This document shows positions 16,728-24,634 of a stretch of DNA of 64,000 nucleotides, in pieces. Every line of letters begins with the position of its first letter. Position 1 is the first letter of the stretch. Under the pieces are notes generated by a model. That model was not told the origin of the DNA, made no database searches, and saw nothing but the letters and a program-made list of their open reading frames with translations. This DNA is from Lachnospiraceae bacterium (GTDB taxonomy: Bacteria; Bacillota; Clostridia; Lachnospirales; Lachnospiraceae). The stretch spans positions 310,001 through 374,000 of the forward strand of contig CAJTCL010000002.1 in assembly GCA_910575005.1 (NCBI GenBank), written 5' to 3'. The translations under genes and the position numbers were made by a program.

Positions 16728-18149
16728 ATGAAGGGTATGGCAAAATTGATTCGGCATTGTGTGGGAATTCTGTTCGTCAGCACAATCTTGATTTTGGTGC
16801 TTAATGTGTGTTTATTTGTGGCGATTTTCATGAAACAGACAGCTAATATTGAACCTTGGACAACCGCCCAAGAAACTGCGCTGGCACTGCGTCAGGAAAA
16901 TAATGGGTATGTGCTTTCGCGAGAAATGGAACTGGAGTTAGCGTCAGAACATGCATGGGCAATTTATATTGACAATGAAACATTAAAGGTAAAATGGCAT
17001 ACAAAAGAGCTGCCCCAAATGGTTCCCATGAGTTATACGGCTTCAGAAATTGCGCAATTGACCAGAGGATATATAGATGGTTATCCTACCTATACTGGAG
17101 TCACAGAAGACGGCTTGATGGTGTTAGGCTATCCCAAAGACCGCTTCTGGAAACATATGTCTCCCAGTTGGGATTATGATTTTATTAAAAATGTCCCAGC
17201 AATATTGTTAATTGTTCTGGGAGTCAATATCGCCGCAATCGGTTTGATTTATCTTGTTACCAATACAAAATTTCTTAAATCTGTGACACCACTTGCCAGA
17301 GCAATTGAGGAACTTCCTTCTGGTCAATTGGAAGAACTCAAAGAGCAAGGTCTACTGGTTGGTTTGGCAGTAAAAATAAACCAAACAGCACAGATTTTAC
17401 AGGTGCAGCAACAAAAGCTGCGAAAGAAGGAGATGGCACGTGCAAATTGGATTTCTGGTATATCTCACGATATACGCACACCGCTCTCTTTGGTGATGGG
17501 ATATGCAGGACAGTTAGAGGAGAATCTGCTACTGTCAGAGGAAGACAGAATGAAAGCAAATATGATTTGTCATCAGAGTATCATAATCAAAAATTTAATC
17601 AATGATCTTAATCTTGCATCTAAACTAGAATATCATATGCAGCCATTTGAGGAAAAAGAGATCAATCTCTGTACTGTGGTTCGGCAAAGTGCCGCAGATT
17701 TTGTAAATTCTGATTTTGCAGGTATATATAGAATAAAATTGGAAACTACAAAAGATGCAGAGGTTTGCAGAGTAAGGGGGGATCAAAGATTACTTGCGCG
17801 GGCAGTCCGCAATTTGCTCGATAATTCTCGTTCTCATAATCCGAAAGGGTGTTGTATTTGGATCACAATTCAAACTGAGAGGGAGGCATGTCTGCTTTCC
17901 GTGGAAGATGATGGTGTGGGAATATCCAAAGAAAACCTTCATAAGTTGCGTAATACTTTCCATTATATGATGGATGATACAGGGATTGAGGAGCCAAGAC
18001 ATGGGCTGGGGCTTCTGATTGTACAGCAGATTGCCACGGCGCACAATGGTGCAGTTTTCTTGGATCATGGGAAAAATGGCGGGTTTCAGGTGCTGATGAA
18101 AATTCCATTGTTGAACAAGGAAGCGGATGGCAGAACTACAGATTTGTAA
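16728..18149 (+). CDS. sensor histidine kinase
   Basis: A 473-residue membrane kinase with two transmembrane helices (about 8-36 and 152-178) enclosing an extracellular sensor loop of about 115 residues, so it is not one of the loop-less BceS-type kinases. The HAMP-like linker is followed by the phosphoacceptor H247 in SGISHDIRTPL, the N-box RNLLDNSRSHN, G1 box DDGVGIS, and G2 region HGLGLLIVQQIA. The N-box lacks the more usual Ala-Xaa-Lys spacing (Ser-Arg-Ser-His instead), which is tolerated in this subgroup. It is translationally coupled to the response regulator. The signal is probably an envelope-active antibiotic, judging from the neighbouring exporter. Confidence 0.93.
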   Translation: MKGMAKLIRHCVGILFVSTILILVLNVCLFVAIFMKQTANIEPWTTAQETALALRQENNGYVLSREMELELASEHAWAIYIDNETLKVKWHTKELPQMVPMSYTASEIAQLTRGYIDGYPTYTGVTEDGLMVLGYPKDRFWKHMSPSWDYDFIKNVPAILLIVLGVNIAAIGLIYLVTNTKFLKSVTPLARAIEELPSGQLEELKEQGLLVGLAVKINQTAQILQVQQQKLRKKEMARANWISGISHDIRTPLSLVMGYAGQLEENLLLSEEDRMKANMICHQSIIIKNLINDLNLASKLEYHMQPFEEKEINLCTVVRQSAADFVNSDFAGIYRIKLETTKDAEVCRVRGDQRLLARAVRNLLDNSRSHNPKGCCIWITIQTEREACLLSVEDDGVGISKENLHKLRNTFHYMMDDTGIEEPRHGLGLLIVQQIATAHNGAVFLDHGKNGGFQVLMKIPLLNKEADGRTTDL

Positions 18150-18153
18150 AGGG

Positions 18154-18244
18154 ACTGTGGCATTAAGGACAAAAATATAAAATATAGTTATTATCTGAGA
18201 ATAAAATTTCTACATTTTGTATTTGGATTCCTTAATGCCACAGT
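18154..18244. repeat. 16-bp perfect inverted repeat with 59-bp spacer
   Basis: ACTGTGGCATTAAGGA at 18154-18169 and its exact complement at 18229-18244, just after the histidine kinase gene. It may be a long-loop terminator or the ends of a small vanished element. Confidence 0.6.
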
Positions 18245-18324
18245 TCTTTGTTATTTTATATTCATATTTAAAAGATAGAGTTTAGTAAAAAATGGAAGGA
18301 ACTGGAAAAATATGGAAATTTTTG

Positions 18325-18353
18325 TTGAGATGAAAGGTTGGAAGTAGTATAAT
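18325..18353 (+). promoter_or_regulatory. sigma-A promoter for the ibrA-ibrB-like operon
   Basis: TTGAGA, exactly 17 bp, TATAAT. It gives a leader of about 120 nt. Confidence 0.7.
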
Positions 18354-18359
18354 AAAAAA

Positions 18360-18482
18360 CGGTACAAATTTACATCATATGGGGAGTAGCCTTCGCCTTT
18401 GGGCAGTGCGCAACAAATCAATTCTTTAGAATCAAGAATGACAGAATAAAAAGTACAGATGGCAAAGAAGGTGAGACACAAG
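18360..18482 (+). other. leader region of the ibrA-like gene, possibly structured
   Basis: The transcript would begin near 18360. The leader contains a locally GC-rich stretch at 18380-18411 (GGGGAGTAGC through GTGCGCAAC) in an otherwise AT-rich region, and a short stem TTCTTTAGAATCAAGAA. GGGGAGTAG and CAACA also occur in manganese (yybP-ykoY) riboswitches, but the second half of that motif is missing, so no assignment is made. The rest of 18150-18482 holds only the inverted repeat and the promoter. Confidence 0.35.
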
Positions 18483-19802
18483 ATGGTACGGCAATATCAA
18501 GAAGACAATGTATATGAAGCACTTCAAAAACGTTTTCATTTTTTATTTGAGGAATTTGAAAATATCTATGTTTCTTTTAGTGGAGGAAAAGACAGTGGCT
18601 TACTGTTGAATCTGCTGTTGGATTTTAAACGAGCAAATTATCCAGATCGTCAAATCGGTTTATTTCACCAGGATTTTGAAGCACAGTATACGGTGACAAC
18701 TGAGTATGTGGAGCGGACATTTCGGCGTCTAGAAAAGGAAGTGGAACCATACTGGGTGTGTCTTCCTATGGCGACGAGGACAGCGCTCAGCAGTTATGAG
18801 ATGTATTGGTATCCCTGGGATGACACCAAGAAGGATATATGGGTGAGGCCGATGCCCAAATATCCTTATGTGATTAATATGACAAATCCATTTCATCATT
18901 ATCGTTATCGAATGCCTCAGGAGGATTTGGCGAAACAGTTTGGCAGATTCTACAAGGAACAGCATAGAAAAGGGAAAACGGTGTGTTTACTGGGAATGCG
19001 GGCAGAGGAATCTTTGCAGCGTTACAGTGGATTTCTCAACAAAAAATATGGTTATCAAGGGGAATGTTGGATTTCCAAACAGTTTAAGGATGTTTGGTGC
19101 GCTTCGCCAATCTATGATTGGACAAATAATGATGTCTGGGCGGCAAATTATAAGTTTGGGTATGACTATAATGGTTTATATGACTTGTATTACAAGGCAG
19201 GGCTCAAGCCAAGTCAAATGCGTGTGGCTTCCCCTTTTAACGATTATGCTAAGGACAGTTTGAATCTTTATCGGATCATTGATCCAGAGATTTGGACGAA
19301 ACTGGTGGGACGCGTACAGGGAGCAAATTTTGGTGCAGTGTATGCCAGGACAAAGGCACTGGGCTATCGGAATATTACATTGCCGGAGGGTCATACTTGG
19401 GAATCCTATACAAAATTTTTGCTCGATACGCTTCCTGTGCGGCTTCGGAATAATTATGTAAAAAAGTTTCGCACTTCAATTAAATTCTGGCATGAGACGG
19501 GAGGCGGCCTGCCAGAGGAGACCATTGAGGAACTGATAGATCATGGATATCACATTCAGAGAAATGGTGTGTCAAATTATACAGTAAACAAAAATTCCAG
19601 AATAATTTTTGTTGGAAAGATACCAGATGACACAGACGATATCAAATCCACAAAAGATATTCCAAGCTGGAAGCGGATGTGTTACTGTATCTTGAAAAAT
19701 GACCATATCTGCCGTTTTATGGGATTTGGTTTATCTAGAAAAGAACAGGAACAGATTGATATCATACGGAGAAAGTACGGAGGATTTGTAAATGAGCGAT
19801 AA
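18483..19802 (+). CDS. IbrA-like phosphoadenosine phosphosulfate reductase-fold protein (DUF3440)
   Basis: A 439-residue protein with an N-terminal PP-loop ATPase domain: FENIYVSFSGGKDSGLLLN, with SGGKDS at 33-38, as in PAPS reductases and N-type ATP pyrophosphatases. Further family blocks are IGLFHQDFEAQY, VCLPMATRTALSSYE, LLGMRAEESLQRYSG, SPIYDWTNNDVWAA and a DUF3440-like C-terminus. Homologues include IbrA of E. coli, found with IbrB in mobile islands and required there for immunoglobulin-binding protein expression; the chemistry is unknown. ATG 18483 is preferred over 18459 because GAAGGTGAG lies at the right distance. It overlaps the ParB-like gene by 11 bp, indicating a functional pair. 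Confidence 0.82.
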   Translation: MVRQYQEDNVYEALQKRFHFLFEEFENIYVSFSGGKDSGLLLNLLLDFKRANYPDRQIGLFHQDFEAQYTVTTEYVERTFRRLEKEVEPYWVCLPMATRTALSSYEMYWYPWDDTKKDIWVRPMPKYPYVINMTNPFHHYRYRMPQEDLAKQFGRFYKEQHRKGKTVCLLGMRAEESLQRYSGFLNKKYGYQGECWISKQFKDVWCASPIYDWTNNDVWAANYKFGYDYNGLYDLYYKAGLKPSQMRVASPFNDYAKDSLNLYRIIDPEIWTKLVGRVQGANFGAVYARTKALGYRNITLPEGHTWESYTKFLLDTLPVRLRNNYVKKFRTSIKFWHETGGGLPEETIEELIDHGYHIQRNGVSNYTVNKNSRIIFVGKIPDDTDDIKSTKDIPSWKRMCYCILKNDHICRFMGFGLSRKEQEQIDIIRRKYGGFVNER

Positions 19803-20400
19803 GAGATATAAAAGTCCTGCTTATCAGGTAATATCAGTACCTGTGGAAAAAATTGTGCCTAATTCATATAATCCCAATGCTGTGGCGCCGCCGGAAATGC
19901 GTCTGTTATATGACAGCATCAAAGAAGATGGATATACCATGCCGATTGTCTGTTATTATTCTCAGGCACAGGATGTATATGTGATTGTGGATGGATTTCA
20001 CCGTTATCGCATTATGTTGGATCACAAAGATATCTATAAACGTGAAAATGGAATGCTTCCCGTGACCGTGATTGATAAGCCGCTGTCCAATCGAATGGCA
20101 AGTACGATAAGACATAATCGGGCGCGTGGTACACATGACGTAGATTTGATGAGTAATATTGTCAAAGAGCTTCATGAAATTGGAAGATCGGATGCCTGGA
20201 TTTCCAAACATATGGGTATGAGTCGGGATGAGATCTTGCGTCTTAAGCAGATTACGGGTCTGACAGCCTTATTTCGGGATATCAAGTTTGGACAGGCTTG
20301 GAAGCCAGTGGAGGAAGAAGAGGCAAGAGAGGCTCAGAAAAGCGCTGAAAAAAGGGAAATGCAGGAGAGTGAGAAGGAAGAAACTTTGGGAGAAATCTAG
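19792..20400 (+). CDS. IbrB-like ParB-domain protein
   Basis: A 202-residue protein with a ParB/Srx-like N-terminal domain: VEKIVPNSYNPN, LLYDSIKEDGYTMPIVCYY, and the box VIVDGFHRYRI, then ASTIRHNRARGTH. In modern ParB this domain binds and hydrolyses CTP; in others it is a nuclease or kinase. A helix-turn-helix (SDAWISKHMGMSRDEILRLKQ) follows at about 143-163, and the end is a Glu/Lys-rich tail. It is not the chromosome-segregation ParB, which is longer and paired with ParA. The 11-bp overlap with the PAPS-reductase-like gene marks the two as one unit, as for IbrA/IbrB. Confidence 0.82.
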   Translation: MSDKRYKSPAYQVISVPVEKIVPNSYNPNAVAPPEMRLLYDSIKEDGYTMPIVCYYSQAQDVYVIVDGFHRYRIMLDHKDIYKRENGMLPVTVIDKPLSNRMASTIRHNRARGTHDVDLMSNIVKELHEIGRSDAWISKHMGMSRDEILRLKQITGLTALFRDIKFGQAWKPVEEEEAREAQKSAEKREMQESEKEETLGEI

Positions 20401-20418
20401 CGTCATTTACATGGATAA

Positions 20419-20452
20419 AAATCCCCTGCGGCAAAGCTGCGGGGGATTTGAT
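20419..20452 (+). terminator. terminator after the ibrB-like gene
   Basis: AAATCCCC/GGGGATTT with an inner TGCGGC/GCTGCG-like stem and an AAA loop; weak T-run (TTTG). Confidence 0.7.
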
Positions 20453-20500
20453 CTCTGTAACAAAATACATTTTATGAAGGAGTGCCGTATTTTTCGATCG

Positions 20501-21232
20501 TTATTTTATTTTTGAGCTTCTCTTTGTATTGCTCCATGTTCCATATAATTTCTGACTCTTATTTTTTGTGTAAGAACGTACTCTCACATAATACTGTTTT
20601 CCCTTTTTTAAGTTTGAGATTGTCTTTGATGTTGTTTTATTGTTACTGATGGTTATGCTCTTTACGCTCTTTTTAAATTTTTTGTCAGTACTGTATTGAA
20701 TCTGATATCCGTTTGCTTTACTGTCCTTTTTCCAGCTCACTTTCAGTTTCTTGCCTTTTTGTGTCTTTAATGATTTTATAGTCTGTTTGCCAGGGCGGGT
20801 TGCTTTTAAAGTGATATATGTAATTTCAGGGGTTGGACACTCATACCAGCTATAGTAAGTATAGAACTGCATATTTGCAACGACTGTATATTCTCCGGCT
20901 TTTTCCCCTTTGGTATCCCATGTAACCGCATAATTTATTGGTGTGTCATATACATGATAGAAATCTTTCTCAGCCCATGCAACAATCTTACCGGAACTAT
21001 CATAAACATCAATGCTCATTTTCTCATTGACATATTCTGGGAAAATCTCGTATTCGAGCTTTATGTTATCTCCTACTTTTGCCGTTATAAAAAGATCTTC
21101 TGCAAAAAAGAGCGGGTAATCTGCTGCCTGCACAGGTATGCTGTTCAATGATGTAATCAGTAATGCTCCAATTAAACATAAGATGATTTTGTTACGAAAT
21201 TTTGTTATCTTTTGTAATTTTAAAGTTTTCAT
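20501..21232 (-). CDS. secreted protein with C-terminal fibronectin type III domain
   Basis: A 243-residue exported protein. The signal peptide is at 1-36 (KITKFRNKIILCLIGALLI, then SIPVQAAD with an AxA cleavage site). The middle part (37-145) is beta-rich and resembles an Ig-like fold (VGDNIKLEYEIFPE, WDTKGEKAGEYTV). The last 95 residues are a Lys-rich Fn3 module (LKVSWKKDSKANGYQIQYSTDKKFKK, then GKQYYVRVRSY) often used as a wall-binding or spacer domain in Lachnospiraceae secreted proteins. No enzyme domain is seen. A related Fn3 module occurs in the gene at 23320-24531. Role unknown. Confidence 0.75.
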   Translation of the reverse strand: MKTLKLQKITKFRNKIILCLIGALLITSLNSIPVQAADYPLFFAEDLFITAKVGDNIKLEYEIFPEYVNEKMSIDVYDSSGKIVAWAEKDFYHVYDTPINYAVTWDTKGEKAGEYTVVANMQFYTYYSWYECPTPEITYITLKATRPGKQTIKSLKTQKGKKLKVSWKKDSKANGYQIQYSTDKKFKKSVKSITISNNKTTSKTISNLKKGKQYYVRVRSYTKNKSQKLYGTWSNTKRSSKIK

Positions 21233-21956
21233 ATTGCTTTACTCCTTTCATTCCCTTCCCTGTTCTTTCATGATCTGAATTATTCACAAGGCTTATAAGA
21301 ATAATCTCTCCCTATCTCTATACCTGCAGATTTGGCACTCCATAAATGAAATTATTCAGGCAGTGGATATGGAATTTGTTTTTGTCGTTATTACTCTGAT
21401 AGATTAGAACTTTTTCATATTAATCTCAAAGTAATAATGATAAAAAAATGTGTTTTTTGGATCTGTAGCGCTTTTCTCAACGAATTCCAGGTACTTTTCT
21501 GTCAAGTCGCTTGGCAAAAGGGCGTATAGAAAAATGACAGCGGACATAGTACCATGAATGCCATAAATACATGATCTAGGGGATACCAGCATAGATAAGA
21601 TTTAAGGCAGATTTTGTGGTAGTATGTGCATAAAGCTGATTTTTGTTTACTTTAAAAATAACAACAGATAGAAAAGTGTATGAATTTCACGTAAAAATTA
21701 GAGAAAAATTGGTTAAAATGTCCACAAAACCCATTTCATATATTATTATATCTTTGACACAACTGAAAATCAATACTTATTTTGATTATAAAAGGAAATT
21801 TTTTTACATAATATGGGTATATTTTGACTAATTTACATAATATAATGCTAGATATAGTACAAAAAAACAACAATAATAACTATTAAAACCACACAGTAAT
21901 AGTCATTATTGTTGTACATTAATGAAAAGATATATTTTTCTTAAATTTAGAACATT
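21233..21956. other. AT-rich intergenic region without a supported gene
   Basis: 724 bp with very high AT content. Short open frames (for example 21404-21592 minus and 21643-21831 plus) have no ribosome site or recognisable sequence. The only feature that can be supported is the aroA terminator at its right end. It may be a decayed gene or an island scar. Confidence 0.5.
21861..21915 (-). terminator. terminator after aroA
   Basis: 18-bp stem with one mismatch (21867-21884 with 21898-21915; outer part ACAACAATAAT) and, on the minus strand, a run of seven T. AT-rich but long and perfectly placed. Confidence 0.7.
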
Positions 21957-23267
21957 CTATTTTGTAAGCGACTCAATATCCGTGAAAAAAGATGGATAGG
22001 AAATTGTAACACAGTCACGATCATCCAAGATCATTTCACCTGCTGCATTCAAACCCGCCACCGTAAATGCCATTGCAATGCGGTGATCTTGGAAGGTATG
22101 GATATTGGCGTTGTGCAAGGGTCTGCCGCCTTCAATTACCATACCATCTTCGGTCGCAGTAATGGAACCACCCATAGCGCTTAAGTTTTCTGTGATAGCA
22201 GCAATACGGTCTGATTCCTTTACCCTCAGTTCTTTGGCATCACGAATAATTGTAGTTCCTTCTGCAAAGGCAGCCATCACTGCAATCACAGGAATCTCAT
22301 CAATGAGAGTGGGAATGATCTCTCCCTCCACAGTAATACCATGCAAAGTACTGCTCTTAACCAGGATATCTGCCACAGGTTCTCCAGAAACTATCCGTTT
22401 ATTTAAGAGGGTTATATCTGCACCCATAGCCAATGCTACCTGTAAAATCCCATCACGGGTGGGGTTGATGCCTACATTCTGAATGAGAATCTCTGAGCGA
22501 GGTGTCACCAGTCCAAGAGCAATAAAATATGCAGCAGAGGAGATATCCCCAGGCACATGAATCTTTTGTCCTTCCAATGTTGGCTGTGGTTTAACTACAG
22601 CGGTGGTACCATAGGAGCGAATATCGGCACCAAAGCCAGTGAGCATCAATTCAGTATGATTTCTGGATAGAACCGGTTCTGTGACACTGGTTTCTCCCTT
22701 GGCATATAATCCTGCCAGAAGCACAGCAGATTTTACCTGCGCCGAAGCCACAGGGGATTGATAGTGTATGCCTTGCAGCTGTCCGCCGCGTACCGTAAAG
22801 GGGGCACAGCCAGAATCTGAGACAGTCAGGGAAGCAGGGAAAGATTCTTTGTCCCAGCATTGGAAATTAGCTCCCATTTCAGAGAGTGGTGTAAAAATAC
22901 GTTTCATGGGACGTCTGCGGATCGAATTGTCGCCGTCAAGGGTGCTCTCAAAGCACTGTCCAGCTAGAATCCCAGAGATCAAGCGGGTGGTAGTTCCACT
23001 GTTGCCCACATCCAAAACTTGAGAGGGGGCAGTCAGTCCATGCAGTCCTTTTCCATAGATATGTACACAGTCACCTAAGTTTTCAATGGATATTCCCAGT
23101 TTTTGAAAACAGGAGATTGTGGACAGGCAGTCAGCTCCTTGTAAAAAACCTGTCACTTCTGTGTGGCCTTTAGAGATGGCACCAAACATAATGCTTCTGT
23201 GTGAAATGGATTTGTCACCGGGAACCGTAAGTTCTCCGTGGAATGAATAGTTATTTGTAATTTGCAT
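21957..23267 (-). CDS. aroA: 3-phosphoshikimate 1-carboxyvinyltransferase (EPSP synthase)
   Basis: A 436-residue EPSP synthase, the sixth shikimate-pathway step joining shikimate-3-phosphate and phosphoenolpyruvate; the target of glyphosate. Visible motifs are VPGDKSISHRSIMFGAIS, the PEP-binding loop LDVGNSGTTTRLISGILAG, DGDNSIRRRPMKRIFTPL, SSAAYFIALG, and the terminal KELRVKESDRI and FQDHRIAMAF. The sequence is of the Gram-positive type. Two genes upstream on the same strand is tyrA, so the aromatic amino acid genes form a cluster interrupted by a secreted protein gene. Confidence 0.97.
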   Translation of the reverse strand: MQITNNYSFHGELTVPGDKSISHRSIMFGAISKGHTEVTGFLQGADCLSTISCFQKLGISIENLGDCVHIYGKGLHGLTAPSQVLDVGNSGTTTRLISGILAGQCFESTLDGDNSIRRRPMKRIFTPLSEMGANFQCWDKESFPASLTVSDSGCAPFTVRGGQLQGIHYQSPVASAQVKSAVLLAGLYAKGETSVTEPVLSRNHTELMLTGFGADIRSYGTTAVVKPQPTLEGQKIHVPGDISSAAYFIALGLVTPRSEILIQNVGINPTRDGILQVALAMGADITLLNKRIVSGEPVADILVKSSTLHGITVEGEIIPTLIDEIPVIAVMAAFAEGTTIIRDAKELRVKESDRIAAITENLSAMGGSITATEDGMVIEGGRPLHNANIHTFQDHRIAMAFTVAGLNAAGEMILDDRDCVTISYPSFFTDIESLTK

Positions 23268-23319
23268 CTTAAATACCTCGTGTTTCTTTTCGTGTCAGCC
23301 CAATAAGCGGATGCGAAAA

Positions 23320-24531
23320 TTATTTTAGAATGATAGTATTGGGAGCTGTGGCAAAGCTGACAACGGAACTTCCCAAGGATTTCATATACTTCTTATTTTC
23401 TGGTGTGGTATAAGTTCCATTCCAATTCTGCATCAGCCAGGCAGGGGCATCAAAAAATGCTATATTTGGTTTTACCAATTTATAGAAATTCTTTTTCAGT
23501 CCGCCATTTCCATGATGTCCCATCTGAATGTAATCGGATTTCAATTTTTTTCCATATTTATTTTTTAAATAATCGCTGGGTCTTTTTCCAACGTCTGCAC
23601 AAAACAGCATGGATTCATTTTTGCCATATACTTTGAACATCATAGAACCGTCATTTAAGAGGTCGGAGGAAATTATGTCGATTTTCTTTTCATATGCGCT
23701 CAATATCTCTACTTTCAAGCTTTTGATTTTGAACTTATTGCCTCTGTGCACGTATTTTAATTGTCGGATGTTCATGGAACGGAATTTTTGATAGGCGTCC
23801 ACATTATCCCACGGTGCATTGGCCAGACAGAGTCTGGGAGAAGCCATTTTTACAGCGTAGACTTTATCAATGGATATGTTTCTTGGATTCTCATAAATTG
23901 CACAGAATGCACCGATATGGTCTGCGTGTGGATGTGTCAGAAACCATGCGTCTACATGTCCGCCGTTGCTGTTGATAATTTTCCGCACCATATCAGCATC
24001 TTCAGTCCAGCCTCCGTCTATTACAATTAAATGTCCATAAGTATCTTTGATCGTGTAAAACATGGATTGACGACCTTTGTTATTTCCATATTGTGTAATC
24101 TTAAAATCCGAATCCATCATTATGTTTTCAACGGTCATTGCCTGTGAATAAGCACCATATTTTTTAGAATTTCCGTTTGTACAGACAGCTCTTATTTTAT
24201 AATAATAGCGTTTTTTAGGTCTGGTGGTTTTGTCCGTGTAGCTTAACGTTTTCCTAGAAGAAATCTTTTTGATAACCTTATATTTGCTGTTTTTCTCAGT
24301 GGCCCTTGCGATTTCGTATCCATTTGCACCAGAAACTTTCTTCCATTTTAGATTCCATTTTTTATCAGAAGTTAGTTTTATGCTGCGGATCTGTACTTTA
24401 GACAAGGGTTTGTCGCGTTGACTGTCAGCATATGTTGAGTCAAGCATAGTTGCTGTGGATTCTGCCAGATATATTTCTGAGGGTGCTGTCATGCAGAGAA
24501 TAATCATGCAAAAGATAGAAAATAATCGCAT
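23320..24531 (-). CDS. secreted Fn3 + metallo-beta-lactamase-fold (ComEC-like) hydrolase
   Basis: A 403-residue exported protein: a signal peptide (1-23), then one Fn3 module (about 45-130, WNLKWKKVSGANGYEIARA), then an MBL domain from about 145. The metal motif is clear, LTHPHADHIGAF, preceded by IVIDGGWTED and followed by FCADVGK and MGHHGN, the order seen in ComEC-type extracellular MBL domains. These hydrolyse phosphodiesters such as nucleic acids or related substrates; the target here is not known. It lies between tyrA and aroA and is transcribed with them or from its own promoter; the 104-bp gap upstream allows either. Confidence 0.85.
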   Translation of the reverse strand: MRLFSIFCMIILCMTAPSEIYLAESTATMLDSTYADSQRDKPLSKVQIRSIKLTSDKKWNLKWKKVSGANGYEIARATEKNSKYKVIKKISSRKTLSYTDKTTRPKKRYYYKIRAVCTNGNSKKYGAYSQAMTVENIMMDSDFKITQYGNNKGRQSMFYTIKDTYGHLIVIDGGWTEDADMVRKIINSNGGHVDAWFLTHPHADHIGAFCAIYENPRNISIDKVYAVKMASPRLCLANAPWDNVDAYQKFRSMNIRQLKYVHRGNKFKIKSLKVEILSAYEKKIDIISSDLLNDGSMMFKVYGKNESMLFCADVGKRPSDYLKNKYGKKLKSDYIQMGHHGNGGLKKNFYKLVKPNIAFFDAPAWLMQNWNGTYTTPENKKYMKSLGSSVVSFATAPNTIILK

Positions 24532-24634
24532 TTTGTATCACTCCAAAGTAAATAAATTTTTCATAAAAATAAGATATAGAACAGAGGGTACGTAAGCAAA
24601 AACAAAACCAATTTTTTACTAACACCTTTCTTTT

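Noticed and set aside
18380-18411. Manganese (yybP-ykoY) riboswitch
   Set aside because: Only GGGGAGTAG and CAACA match; the complementary second half with ACCTTTGCC is absent and the downstream gene is not an ion transporter.
21404-21592. 62-codon minus-strand frame between the Fn3 gene and aroA
   Set aside because: No ribosome site, no recognisable sequence, and very AT-rich surroundings; possibly decayed DNA but not supportable as a gene.
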